A stretch of 64,000 bases of DNA from Microglena sp. YARC (taxonomy: Eukaryota; Chlorophyta; Chlorophyceae; Chlamydomonadales; Chlamydomonadaceae). The position numbers were made by a program, and so were the translations under genes. Of this stretch, positions 44,201 to 53,900 are shown piece after piece. Under the pieces are notes generated by a model. That model was not told where the DNA came from and ran no database searches. It saw nothing but the letters and a program-made list of their open reading frames with translations. Location: positions 74,929,020 to 74,993,019 of the forward strand of contig CM039462.1 of the NCBI GenBank assembly GCA_022414725.1. The letters run 5' to 3'. Each line of letters begins with the position of its first letter. Position 1 is the first letter of the stretch.

Positions 44201-45570
44201 CCTCCACGGCCGCTGGACTAGGGCCAGGACGGCGTCCACTTCGGCCTTTAATATGGGCGAAGTCCGGCGCTGCGAGACCTGGAATCACAGAAGGTGGGGA
44301 AGCGTTAGGTCGAAGTCGAGATTTGAGGTATGGGAAAAAAGGAGACGAGAATGACAGTGCAGCAAGTCGCACCTGGTGCAGAAAATCGCACCAATGGCAG
44401 AAAATCGCAAATCGCAAGGGCAGAATTCGAAAATGTATCGCTAGGATGCGAAGAGCAGAGCCGAGGCATGTAAAGGTCCTAATATCCCGCCGTCGATGAT
44501 CAGTCAATCCCAAGTCCCCCCCTCTATCGCTCGACTCACCCGGTTGGGGGGTAGAGGGAGCAGCACCCGTAGTGGTGCTGACCATACCCCCCTGCTTCCT
44601 ACCACCTCCAGAATCTCCAGGTCCGGGTCCAGACGCGTAGGTCGTTCTCCTCTGGCGAACCCTACGGCAGTGCCGGCGATCCGCCAGCTTGATCGAAAAA
44701 ATTCTCCAGAAGGTAGCACAGAGCCACTAGAGCGCAAGCTCATGCCAGTAGCCGACCGTCGGCAGGGCAGAGCAAAGGGGGCACAGACGTCGTAGACAGG
44801 GGAACATCAACAGGGAGCTTGGTCGGCTTGGCAACCTCCGGTATGCAGGCAGAGCCTCAAACACCGGAGAAAGGTCAGCGACGTCAAGGACGCGAGCAGA
44901 CGAAGACGGGGTATCTCCACCGATGTCCAGGCTAGTCGCCGACTTGAGTCTGCACGTCACAGTCATCTACGACAGACGGGAGGAGGCGACAGACGGCAGG
45001 GGAGGAAAAGGAAGAGAAGATGGAGGAATGACCGGGGGGGGTTACGACCACGATGGCGGAAGGATCCTCCTCTCCGGCAGCTGAGACCGCTGGCGCGCAA
45101 TCAATCAGCCAATTTGTCGGCATTGCAGGACTTCGGAACTTCCAGAATGAAGCTCGTTGAAGCCAAGTAGAGGACGACGCATAAGGTGCATTGCAAAGCA
45201 GTGGTACCATGGTGGGCCCAATGACCTATCAGCTTGTAAGCACTCCGTAGAGTGGACAGAGATGATTGCAGCTGAACAGACGCGCCAATCTATACACGGA
45301 GACGAGAATAAGTTACAAGCACAGGAGACCCATTAAGGGGCACCAGTGGAGGAAAGGGGCGGTAGCCTGGAACCTGATCAGGGTACAGGCTAGACAGCGC
45401 GTGTCAGAAGAACCAATGACGCAGTCAACAGGAAGTCGTCACAGTGTCATGAAGAATGACACAGTCTCCGGGAAGCTGACATAGTACTGTCAGGACCGAT
45501 AGTTCTAAGGAAGTACATAAGTAGTCACCAAGTCATAAAACGCGTGAGAGCACCGCAATTCATGCTGACA
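41268..45570 (-). mobile_element. Degenerate Ty1/copia-type LTR retrotransposon
   Basis: LTRs of about 344 bp at 41268-41611 and 45228-45570 differ at only a few positions. Read on the minus strand they start TGTCAGC and end GCTGATA. A purine-rich tract (AGGTGGAG) immediately precedes the downstream LTR, fixing orientation. The interior carries integrase-like fragments at about 44100-43678. No clean 5-bp target duplication is seen (GGGCT versus GGGGT). The near-identical LTRs suggest recent insertion, yet the interior is full of stops, so this copy was probably mobilised in trans. Confidence 0.87.
43678..44585 (-). pseudogene. Copia integrase remnant
   Basis: Minus-strand fragments read QLREFGFQCLSSDRA-stop-EFL, like the core SDxGxEF integrase motif, then YLRNRLHN-stop-GDKTPLELFCG, and further on PDVSLLRVYSC and the region before KVYCVW. 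These are the GDKTP/PxxLRVFGC/GY..KGYRVW-type landmarks that follow the catalytic core in Ty1/copia. Several in-frame stops are present. Gag, protease and reverse transcriptase were not recognised with confidence elsewhere in 41612-45227. Confidence 0.7.
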
Positions 45571-46497
45571 AGCCCCAGACCCAGTGCCCGGTTTGGAGGA
45601 TGTGTGAACAGGGTTTTGCGTGGGGTGTGGGGCCTTGTCAGGTGATCTCACCTCCCCATCATCCTCCTCCTCTACAGGCCTAATGGCCTTGCTACTCTTC
45701 CGTGATATCACTTTCCCCACTCCCTCAGAGCACGTCCCCTGGGGTAGCTCCGAGCCATCAAACATACCAACTCCTAGGGGACATAACGTCGAATAGGTCT
45801 TGAAGAGTTCCACCCACAGCCCCAAATGCATCCACCCTTTCTTTTCAAGGGACATGGCCTCTAAGTCCTTCAACTCAAGTGCCATGCCAGTGACACCCTC
45901 TCGGTTGTCCCTGGCCTGAACGCACAGAGCTCGGACTAAGTCTTTCTTGTTGGTAAACTAGTTTTTCACCGCCCTCTCAGTGAAATACTCTGGTCTATCT
46001 TTGATACCCACTGTGTGACACAAATGAGCGTTAAGCTCCTTGGCCACAGCTCTATGTACCTCTTACACAGGACCTTTCATTTGCCCATCAGTTCCTTTCA
46101 TAGACCTGTGCATTCCATGCAGGACTATTGCCCCAGCCTCGAAGTACCAGAACACAGCTTTCACACCAGCCTAGAAACTTACCTAGAAACCTAGGCTGCC
46201 CAGGCCCCGGTTTCTAGGTTAGTCAGTACCAGTCCAGGGGTCAGCCTATGACTGTTATTGACTGATTTATATATCAGTCTCTGAGTCGGCATAATGCACA
46301 CCGGTACCTTTCCCTCCTGGTACCATGTTGCCTGCCGCCAGGCCACAGGCTAGCTGTGGCCTGCACGTGACTGCAGTACCCTGCAGTACACAACTCTATT
46401 CTATATGATTGCACCTATTGCGCTTAATAGCATCTTCTCCTCTATCGAGCCTATGCCGTTGTAACAATCTTACATTCACAATGACATGTCTAGGTCA

Positions 46498-46590
46498 GTG
46501 TGTGACAGTCCAGGGGTAAGCCAAATAGGCTGACAGACTTGCCCAACCGTGACAAGAAGTGCTGAAAGAAAAAGCGTTGAAAAAGCTGAG
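46498..46590 (-). repeat. Copy of the 6600-6690 repeat end
   Basis: The reverse complement matches 6600-6690: 'tgctttttctt', 'cggttgggcaag', 'agcctatttgg', 'acccctggactgt'. This is one terminus of the MITE-like family described at 6650-7003. Confidence 0.75.
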
Positions 46591-46909
46591 TAGGCAGTTG
46601 CTTGACAGCACACACCTAATGATCATGTGCAAGCCCAATAGGCTGAAGAGACATCCCCAATAGCGAGAGAGAGTTGGATGATTTCGTATTTTTTATACAA
46701 TTTATGTAACATGTTCCTTCTCATTTGCAGCTATTTGGGCCATATCTCAACACAATATCAGCTTGCGACTGTGCCGCACCCTCTGACAAAATTTGAAGAC
46801 TAGAAGCAACAATAATTAAGAATTGGATAAGAAAAGGTGCGAGTGAAAACAGGGGGCCCTCAGGAAGTTTTTTTCATATACCTATGCCGGAAGTTTTTGT
46901 AATCAGCCT

Positions 46910-46912
<3 letters not shown>

Positions 46913-46940
<28 letters not shown>

Positions 46941-46941
46941 C
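46913..46941. repeat. Poly-C tract; intergenic stretch 46600-47650
   Basis: A run of about 28 C residues. The sequence around it shares a 'cataggcccatatctcc...aattaggggatcaaagtaggg' segment with the interspersed repeat at 59990-60050. Two short open frames at 47210-47518 have no recognisable domain. Confidence 0.85.
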
Positions 46942-47639
46942 AGCCCCTCATAGGCCCATATCTCCTTCAAAAATTATAATTAGGGGATCAAAGTAGGGTC
47001 TATAATGATCCCCTCGACGAGCTCTATCCATTTGTGGTTTTACATTTGGATTTGATCAAAGTTTGACAACATGGTCAAGCAAACACCCTTTCCTAGTCCT
47101 GATTCTGAGCTGAGCTAGCTAGTGTTGGTGTTTGAGAATTTGGTGGTGTTAAGCCTAAGTCGCATGCCCAAGTACCCTCCTTATACCCAAGAAGTTTGGG
47201 GAGGAAAGATTGAGTTTCTGGTTTGACCCAACCTTCACACTTGGTGTATTTAGAACCTGTGGAGGTCACTATTCAAGCACTACCACGACACATTTACTCA
47301 TTCTCGAAAACATTCGCGGAGTCGGAATGCTCTCGTCTAACCAGTTTCGTGGGTATGCTTATCTTCGTCAGATTCCGTCTGGTGAGGAAGTTACGAAGAT
47401 ATTTCCGAAACCGGCTCGACCCCTGAACGAGGATCTGCCAGCCTGGCAGGTGCCTCGACTTGGATCTAGACAGTATCTAGAGGGTCATGCCTCCATATTT
47501 ACTCGGTGTCGGAAATAAGGGTGGATTCGGAAAGATCTCGCCGAGCTTGTTTCATAGGTCTGCTTAATTTTAGCAGAGACCGTGTACTGAGGAAGTTTTT
47601 GCCTCTAACAGTCTTCACCAGAGGAAATTTCTGAAAGCC

Positions 47640-48078
47640 GTCAGACCCCCCCCCCCCCCCCCTCTTTTTGAGGGGTCGATATCTACCCCACCCCGACACA
47701 TTTTCCGACTTTTTTTTGATGGTTCCGGGGCTTACGACCCCTTCCGGCCCCGATTCCGGCATGCGGTACACGAGCAACTTCCTGAGGCCCCCCCGAGTGA
47801 AACAACGAAGATTCGGAAAAGATAACAACAGAAAACAATATAAAGTTCCAGAAAAAAATCCGGACCAAAAGCAAAATCAAGGCAAATACCCCCCCCCCCC
47901 CCCCCCCCCCCGATTTTGCTTTTGCTCGATTTAGCTTTTGCTGTTGGTCCGATTTTGGTCCTGACCAAAATCGATTCTGGTCAATGTTGTAGTGTGACCA
48001 TTACGATTTTGGTGATAGGCAAAATCGACCAAAATCGGACCAAAATCGGCCGGACCAAGAGCAGTGTGACCTACCCCT
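47640..48078. repeat. Poly-C tracts and second fold-back repeat
   Basis: C runs near 47647-47662 and 47889-47911 flank sequence rich in 'gattttgcttttgctcgattta' and 'accaaaatcggac' words that pair with each other. The right end (48053-48075, 'caagagcagtgtgacctacc') is the inverse of the left end of the repeat at 39843. Confidence 0.75.
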
Positions 48079-48519
48079 CAACCACCTGCTCATTATGGCG
48101 CTGTTCTGTCCAGCGCAGAAATTTTAGTTTCCGGAAAACTGTCTGGACGTGTCTAGTGATCAGGCTCAGCCCTGCCTGGCGTGGCTCCCTCGTCTACCTG
48201 GGAAACCCACCCACCCGTGCGCGAATACAAGCATGTGGCGAAATGACACTGTCTGGCCAACACAATCAAATGAGGGGCGCATGAGGCTCCTACCTACAGC
48301 CTACGCAGGTTTTGCGCAAAGGCAAGTTACGGAACGAAGCACCATGAGCCGATACGCGTTGGCTGGCCACTTTCATACCGAAACCTAGGAGGATCAGAAG
48401 GCCGGGAAATGAGTTTCTGGGGGGGGGCAAGTTGAAAGCGACGAAGTTTTGTTTGCAACCTCGAATAATCGAAGCTTGCGAGAAGCTGTTCCGAAAGGCA
48501 CCTCGCCCTTCGAAACCCT

Positions 48520-48580
48520 ATCATAGCGGGTCTGGGTCAAAATCGAAGGGCCCCCTCCTCGTGTCACCCCTCCCCTCTGC
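48520..48580 (-). repeat. Inverted partner of 39391-39452
   Basis: Reverse-complement match over about 61 bp with one mismatch. The adjoining sequence differs, so it is a shared module, not part of one long inverted duplication. Confidence 0.85.
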
Positions 48581-48660
48581 TGTGTAGCTGTGTAGCTGTT
48601 TAGCCGGGTAGCCGGCGTCAAAACCGGTCAAATGCAAAACTCCTCGGAACGGAACATATA

Positions 48661-49662
48661 AGGGTGGATTCCCATTGGACTGGATGGGTAAAGTCGGTTG
48701 TAGTACTGGATGGGTCGGTATTTGTCGATTGGGCCCTTTGGATGGGTCGTTGAGCTCTTTGGATGGTTCGTGCATCTGTACACGGCCACCCATCCAAAAC
48801 GCACTACCATTGCAAGCGACTGGATGGGTGCAGCAATACACGCATGTACCACCGGGAACCTTCGCAGGTACTTTCAATCAATAGTCGCAAGAAAAAACGG
48901 ATCGATCGTTGACAGTTCAATTTCTTGCGCTGATCCATCCTAGATCCATCTATTCCTCTTCTCAAGACCGCACTCCGCGACCTGAAGTCATACCTCGCGG
49001 CGTCCATTTCTTTCTTTCAATCTTTCCACGCGATGAGCATGTCAGCCATGGAGCTATTCCGATCTGCTGCTGCCTCGCCTGCTCCCTTGCCTGCTGCCTT
49101 GCCTCCTGTCTTGCCTGCTGCCTTGCCTACTCCTTCGGAACTTAGGGCGTTGTCGTGCTGCTGCTGTTGCACAAACTGATGTTGAGTCTGACTGTACAAT
49201 CCTGACTTGGGTGTGCACGTATGGGCATGGGAAACAGCTGAGGGAGCTGGAGAAGTTTGCGTCGAATGGAGAAGAAATTGTTAGAATGTCCCAGATTCTG
49301 TCTTGCTCGAAGATGATCTGTGATTCAAAAGTTCGGAAACTCCTGGCTAATGAAATTAGCAGGTCGGTTGAAGAAAGCAATACGCATCAGTTGCGCGACC
49401 GTCGCCGGATCAAAGCCGGACTGTGCCGGAAGGAGCCGGATATTTTGCGACCCATCCAGAGCCATCCAACCCACACCTCGGTCGAGGGCCTGGATGGATT
49501 TTGGCTTTTGGATGGGTCGTCTGGATGGGTATTTCGTCAGTACATCCGTACAAATACGAACCATCCAAAACCCCTATGGGAAGGTAAACACTGGATGGGT
49601 CGTCGGTTATCCGTACTTAACGACCCATCCAGACCCATCCTGCCCCAATGGGAATCCACCCT
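48661..49662. mobile_element. 1,002-bp element with perfect 18-bp terminal inverted repeats
   Basis: AGGGTGGATTCCCATTGG at 48661-48678 is exactly inverted at 49645-49662. Both subterminal regions carry many copies of GGATGGGT(CG) in both orientations, a pattern seen where a transposase binds subterminal arrays. The middle (49034-49430) has short ORFs (for example MCTYGHGKQLRELEKFASNG...) without a recognised domain. No clear target duplication (left acatata, right aagcata). Confidence 0.82.
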
Positions 49663-49826
49663 AAGCATAGCAATTTAGCTTGTGGCAGCTTGTGGTGTAA
49701 TTATAGCACCAAATCGCTAATTTAACGGTGTCGCCTCGAAGCAGTGGTACACATCGCATATCATATAGCGACTGTGCACCTTATTTACTTGCCCACTGGA
49801 AACACTCGTGCCACACTGGCGCCCAC

Positions 49827-50032
49827 AGTTGAACCAGGGTACTTCAAACGGCCAAATTGGCCGGCGCTTTTGCGCACTTGAAAACAAAAAAACTGCGCTT
49901 TGTAGTGCAAAAAGCGCATAAATTGCTTGCTGCGCCCACAGGGGGTTGCAAAAACTGCGCTGCGCTGAGAGGGTCAAAAAGTCAGCGCTCAAAAGCGCAA
50001 AAGCGCGCGCTTTGAATTACCCTGAGTTGAAC
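49827..50032. mobile_element. hAT-type MITE with perfect 8-bp target duplication
   Basis: The element 49835-50024 (190 bp) starts CAGGGTACTTCAAA and ends with the inverse CAGGGTAATTCAAA (13 of 14 match). It is flanked on both sides by AGTTGAAC (49827-49834 and 50025-50032). The 8-bp duplication and CAGGG termini are diagnostic of hAT-superfamily mobilisation. The interior is rich in 'aaaagcgc' words and non-coding. Confidence 0.93.
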
Positions 50033-50600
50033 TATTTGGTCCACTGGAAACACGCCCTAAAGAAGCTGTCCAAAGGGGGTCCTCGGACAACACCATCAAA
50101 CCGGGGGGGTGGCTAGGGGGGGCGGTACCCCCCACGACAGCCAGTGGCGGAAGAAGGAGTGTGGGACGAGTGTGTAGCAGATTCCATGCGCCGGCGGGTA
50201 CACAAAATGGTATGTGCGTATCGGACGGCATGCAGGTGGAGGGAGTTGAGGAGGCGGGTGGTGTCAGTAGGATGGATACCGAGAGAAGAAAAAATGGAAA
50301 TAAGGGAGGCGAAGAGGGTACCGAAGGAGCCGAGGATGATGGGATCCGGGGAGATGACCCGCCAACCAGCAGCGAGAAGAGCCGAACGGAGGGTGGAATG
50401 CTGAGCGCGTTTAATGGCAAGGGTGGCATGTTCAAAGGCTCTTCTTCTTGGAGGCAGCCAATTCGGAGAACTGGGGGCCCCACGTGGGTTTGCCTGAAAC
50501 CCGGTTCCCGAAAGTTGCTGTGTGGGGCTCTGGTGTGGGGGTGGGTGGGTGGGGTGGGTGGGGGGGGGCGTGCGGTTGTCTGGTAGGGCCCCAAATTCGT
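50030..50600 (-). pseudogene. Dispersed coding-repeat fragment (retroelement ORF C-terminus-like)
   Basis: The minus frame reads AFEHATLAIKRAQHSTLRSA, LLAAGWRVISPDPIILGSFG, TLFASLISIFSSLGIHP and RYAHTILCTRRRMESATHSS, then DPLWTASL after a frame change. This resembles C-termini of algal-type retroelement proteins (helical, GWRV...GxxGT motif, RRxME). The last part is shared with 24860-25075. The 5' part is replaced by a G-rich tract (50535-50570). Family assignment is tentative. Confidence 0.55.
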
Positions 50601-50900
50601 ACACAGGCCCAGTAACTTCGTAGTAACTTCGCTACCTGGCTGGCGAGTGGAATCTTAGCTACCATACTATACTCGATTCGATGCGCTTTGGGTGTTGTTG
50701 TATCATGCCCTTGCTGGCGAGACCATTTCATTCCTGCCCCCAAATTCTCCCTCGCCCCCCCCTGTCATATTTTCATTCTGAGGCGACCTATCATACCATC
50801 AACCCTGGAGCGTGCAATTCGACTGTTGCCTACAAATATTCCATCGAGCATAATCCTACACGGAAAGTCTGAAAGCGGTTTGTGCACCCAAGCTGAGATT

Positions 50901-53900
50901 ATGATCGATTCGGATCGAAACGGCAGGATGATGCTCGCTAACGTGCAAGAACTTGGCCTGGAGATCGGCACCGCCGAGCAAGTGAGGCTTATCCCGTGCC
51001 GGTACATCCCCGGTTCTTGTGCCGTCCTCCTCCTCGCCGCAATGGACTCGGCTACCCGACAGGCATTTCGGGCTGTGAGCAAGAGTTGTCGACAGAGCGT
51101 CCATGCCTACATAACTACCTTGAGATACTCGTCAAAGCCAGTGAGTTCCTGCAGTGATGTCTAATTTATGAGAGGCAATCCTAAAGCCCTACTCCTATCG
51201 TGTGTGTGTGTGAGTGTTTGGTGCTGGTGGTGTGTGTGGGGGGTGGGGGGTGCGTGGGGGGGAGGGGCAGACCCACGAGGATAATGAGAACGCCTGGTGG
51301 GGCGTGGTATTAAGGGAGCCCCGTCTCACGGCGGTAGGGAACGGGCTACTACTTTACCTGGACAAAGCTACCATGGCGGTTGACGGCGACCGCGAACACT
51401 AAGGCGCACCCGAGGTGATTCAAACCCGGCACCTTCGTCACTCAAGGAGTCAAGGAGCTCTGCCATTGAGCCATTTGTTGAACGGGTATTCCCCCCTACG
51501 AGGGTAATTCAGTAGCAAAGCGTCTGGAGAGTCTGATTCAAGCGTCCCAGCCTGCGATACATAAACCCATACATGTGGGTGTGCCTTACGTAATGCCCTA
51601 CTCCTGAAGTGTGCATGTGGAGGGGGAGGCACGTGGTGGTAGTACTGACCCGACCGCTCCCCTTATCATGTGCTGCCCTGACCTTGCATCATGCACTGAC
51701 CTTTCCTCTCCCCTTTTATCATGCACTGCCCCATCTTGACCTGATCTGTACTATTTTATCATGTGCTGCCCTGACCTAACCGGACCAGACCACTCACCTT
51801 TTATCGTGTTCTGCCCTGCCCTTGCATCACGTGCTGCCTGCCCTGCCCTGCCCCCTTTGCTTTGATCATGTACTGCCCTGCCCTTGCATCATGTACCTCC
51901 CCGCCCCAGTGATTTCCCAAGGATTTGGGACGAAACATAAATAATCGTTTGGGTCCGATTCCTGGGTCTGCATTTTGGAAACATGAAAACATAAATGATC
52001 GTTTTGAACGATTCTGCACGATTACAGTTTTGCTGGAAGAAAAACGATAGTAGACTTTCTAGGAATTCCCCAGGGGCTTAATAAATAATAATTTCATAAC
52101 ACTTTCTCTTAGTCAATGGCCTGATGTGGCGGTGCAAACCTTGGCGATGGCAGTGGCCTGACTTACTTGACAAGGAGCCTACCCCCTAAGGTGGTAGTAC
52201 TGGTCGACTCTAGTAGTTACAAATTGCCTAGGCATAGAAGCAACACAATGTACAATACACCCGACTTGCACCACAGTGTTCTTCATAGGGCCCATTTAAT
52301 CAAACAGTAAAATAAAATAACACGGTGAGAAGATACTAGTGCTAGCTGGGAAATATGCTATGTAACCAAGTTCAAGTTCTAGCTGAGAAGAAATAATAAT
52401 ATAATCTAAAAATAAACGTGTACAACGCAGCGAGAGGACGCTAGCACTGGGTGAGCTATAAGCACTATGTACAAGGGCAACTTGAGAAGGAAAGAAGCAA
52501 TGTGCTGAATGCCAGTATAGCAAGCAAGACATGCTATACATCAACTATACCAAGTTCTTGGCTTAGTGGAGTAGCAAATTCCTTCGCTTGCACCTCTCAG
52601 TTCAGCTATCAAACACTTGCTCGAAGGGAAAGTCACCAATGGGGAACATCCGGCGCATGAAAAAGCCCGCACAGCGACGCTGAGGTGCTCCTCCTCCAGC
52701 CGGTTCCTCGTCAGGTCCTTAATTAAGTTCATGGCAGATAGAGAAGGTTCTTTCCTCATCCACAGACCCTCCAACCATGGTCAGAGCGATCTTGGCCAAC
52801 TTCACCCACTCCCCCGCCCTGCCCTGACATCTCCCCTTGTATCATGTACTGCCCTGCCCCGACCTCTCCCCTTGTATCATGTACTGCCCTGCCCCGACCT
52901 CTCCCCTTGAATCATGTACTGCCCTGACCTTGCATCATGTACTGACCTGACCTGCCCTGACCTCTTCCCTTATATCATGTACAGCCCTGCCCCGACCTCT
53001 CCCCTTGTATCATGTACTGCCCTGACCTTGCATCATATACTGACCTGACCTGACCTGACCTGACCCCTTTTATCATGTACTACCCTGACCTGACCTGACC
53101 ACTCCCCCTTTTATCATGTACTGCCCTGACCTGCCCTGACCTCTCCCTTTATATCATGTACAGCCCTGCCCCGACCTCTCCCCTTGTATCTTGTACTGCC
53201 CTGACCGTGCATCATGACCTGGCCTGACCTGATCCCTGTTATTATGAACTGCCCTGCCCTGGCCCGACCCGACCTGACCACTCCACATTTTATCATGTAC
53301 TGCCCTGACCTGGCCTGGCCAGACCTGACCACTCCCCATTTTATCTTGTACTGACCTGACCTCTCCCCTTATATCATGTACTGACCTGCACTGACCTCTC
53401 CCCTTTTATCATGTACTGTCCTGCACTGTCCTGCACTGACCTCTCCCCTTTTATCACGTACTGTCCTGCACTGACCTGCACTGACCTCTCCCCTTGTATC
53501 ATGTACTGTCCTGCACTGACCTGCACTGACCTCTCCCCTTTAATCATGTACTGTCCTGCACTGTCCTGCACTGACCTCTCCCCTTTTATCACGTACTGTC
53601 CTGCACTGACCTGCACTAACCTCTCCCCTTGTATCATGTACTGTCCTGCACTGACCTGCACTAACCTCTCCCCTTGTATCATGTACTGTCCTGCACTGAC
53701 CTGCACTGACCTCTCCCCTTTTATCATGTACTGGCCTGCACTGACCTCTCCCCTTGTATCATGTACTGTCCTGCACTGACCTGCACTGGCCTCTCCCCTT
53801 GTATCATGTACTGTACTGACCTGAACTTTCATCATGTACTGCCCGCCCTACCCTGACCACTTCTCTTGTATCATGTACTGCATTGCCCTGACCCGACCAC

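Larger units (their letters stand above)
40687..46170 (-). pseudogene. Broken unknown gene with coiled-coil, hosting a copia element
   Basis: Minus-strand exon 46170-45652 (acceptor 'tttctag', donor GAG|GTGAGA) encodes KAVFWYFEAGAIVLHG..., DRPEYFTERAVKN and KKDLVRALCVQARDNREG, then an acidic VEEEDDGE. Its phase 0 matches an acceptor at 41214, where a Glu/Arg coiled coil (EDRDIERKEEQRLYDERREE...) begins. The C-terminus (to TAG 40689) is Met/Gly/Pro-rich (NAMMGMNHS, GGMMGPTMS). Breaks: TAA at 46065-46063, TAG at 45960-45958, a further TAG where the coil meets the Met-rich part, a 42-bp insertion (40997-41038) and the copia insertion in the intron. No family recognised. It could be a host gene or a mobile-element accessory gene. 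Confidence 0.6.

Noticed and set aside
45958..46065. Nuclear code with TAA/TAG read as glutamine
   Set aside because: Attractive locally, but the decarboxylase-like, methyltransferase, LRR and LINE frames use only CAA/CAG for Gln over more than 1,500 codons.
53374..53835. 150-codon ORF on the minus strand of the minisatellite
   Set aside because: It encodes a GERSVQVSAGQYMI period set by the tandem unit and lies inside the LRR-gene intron.
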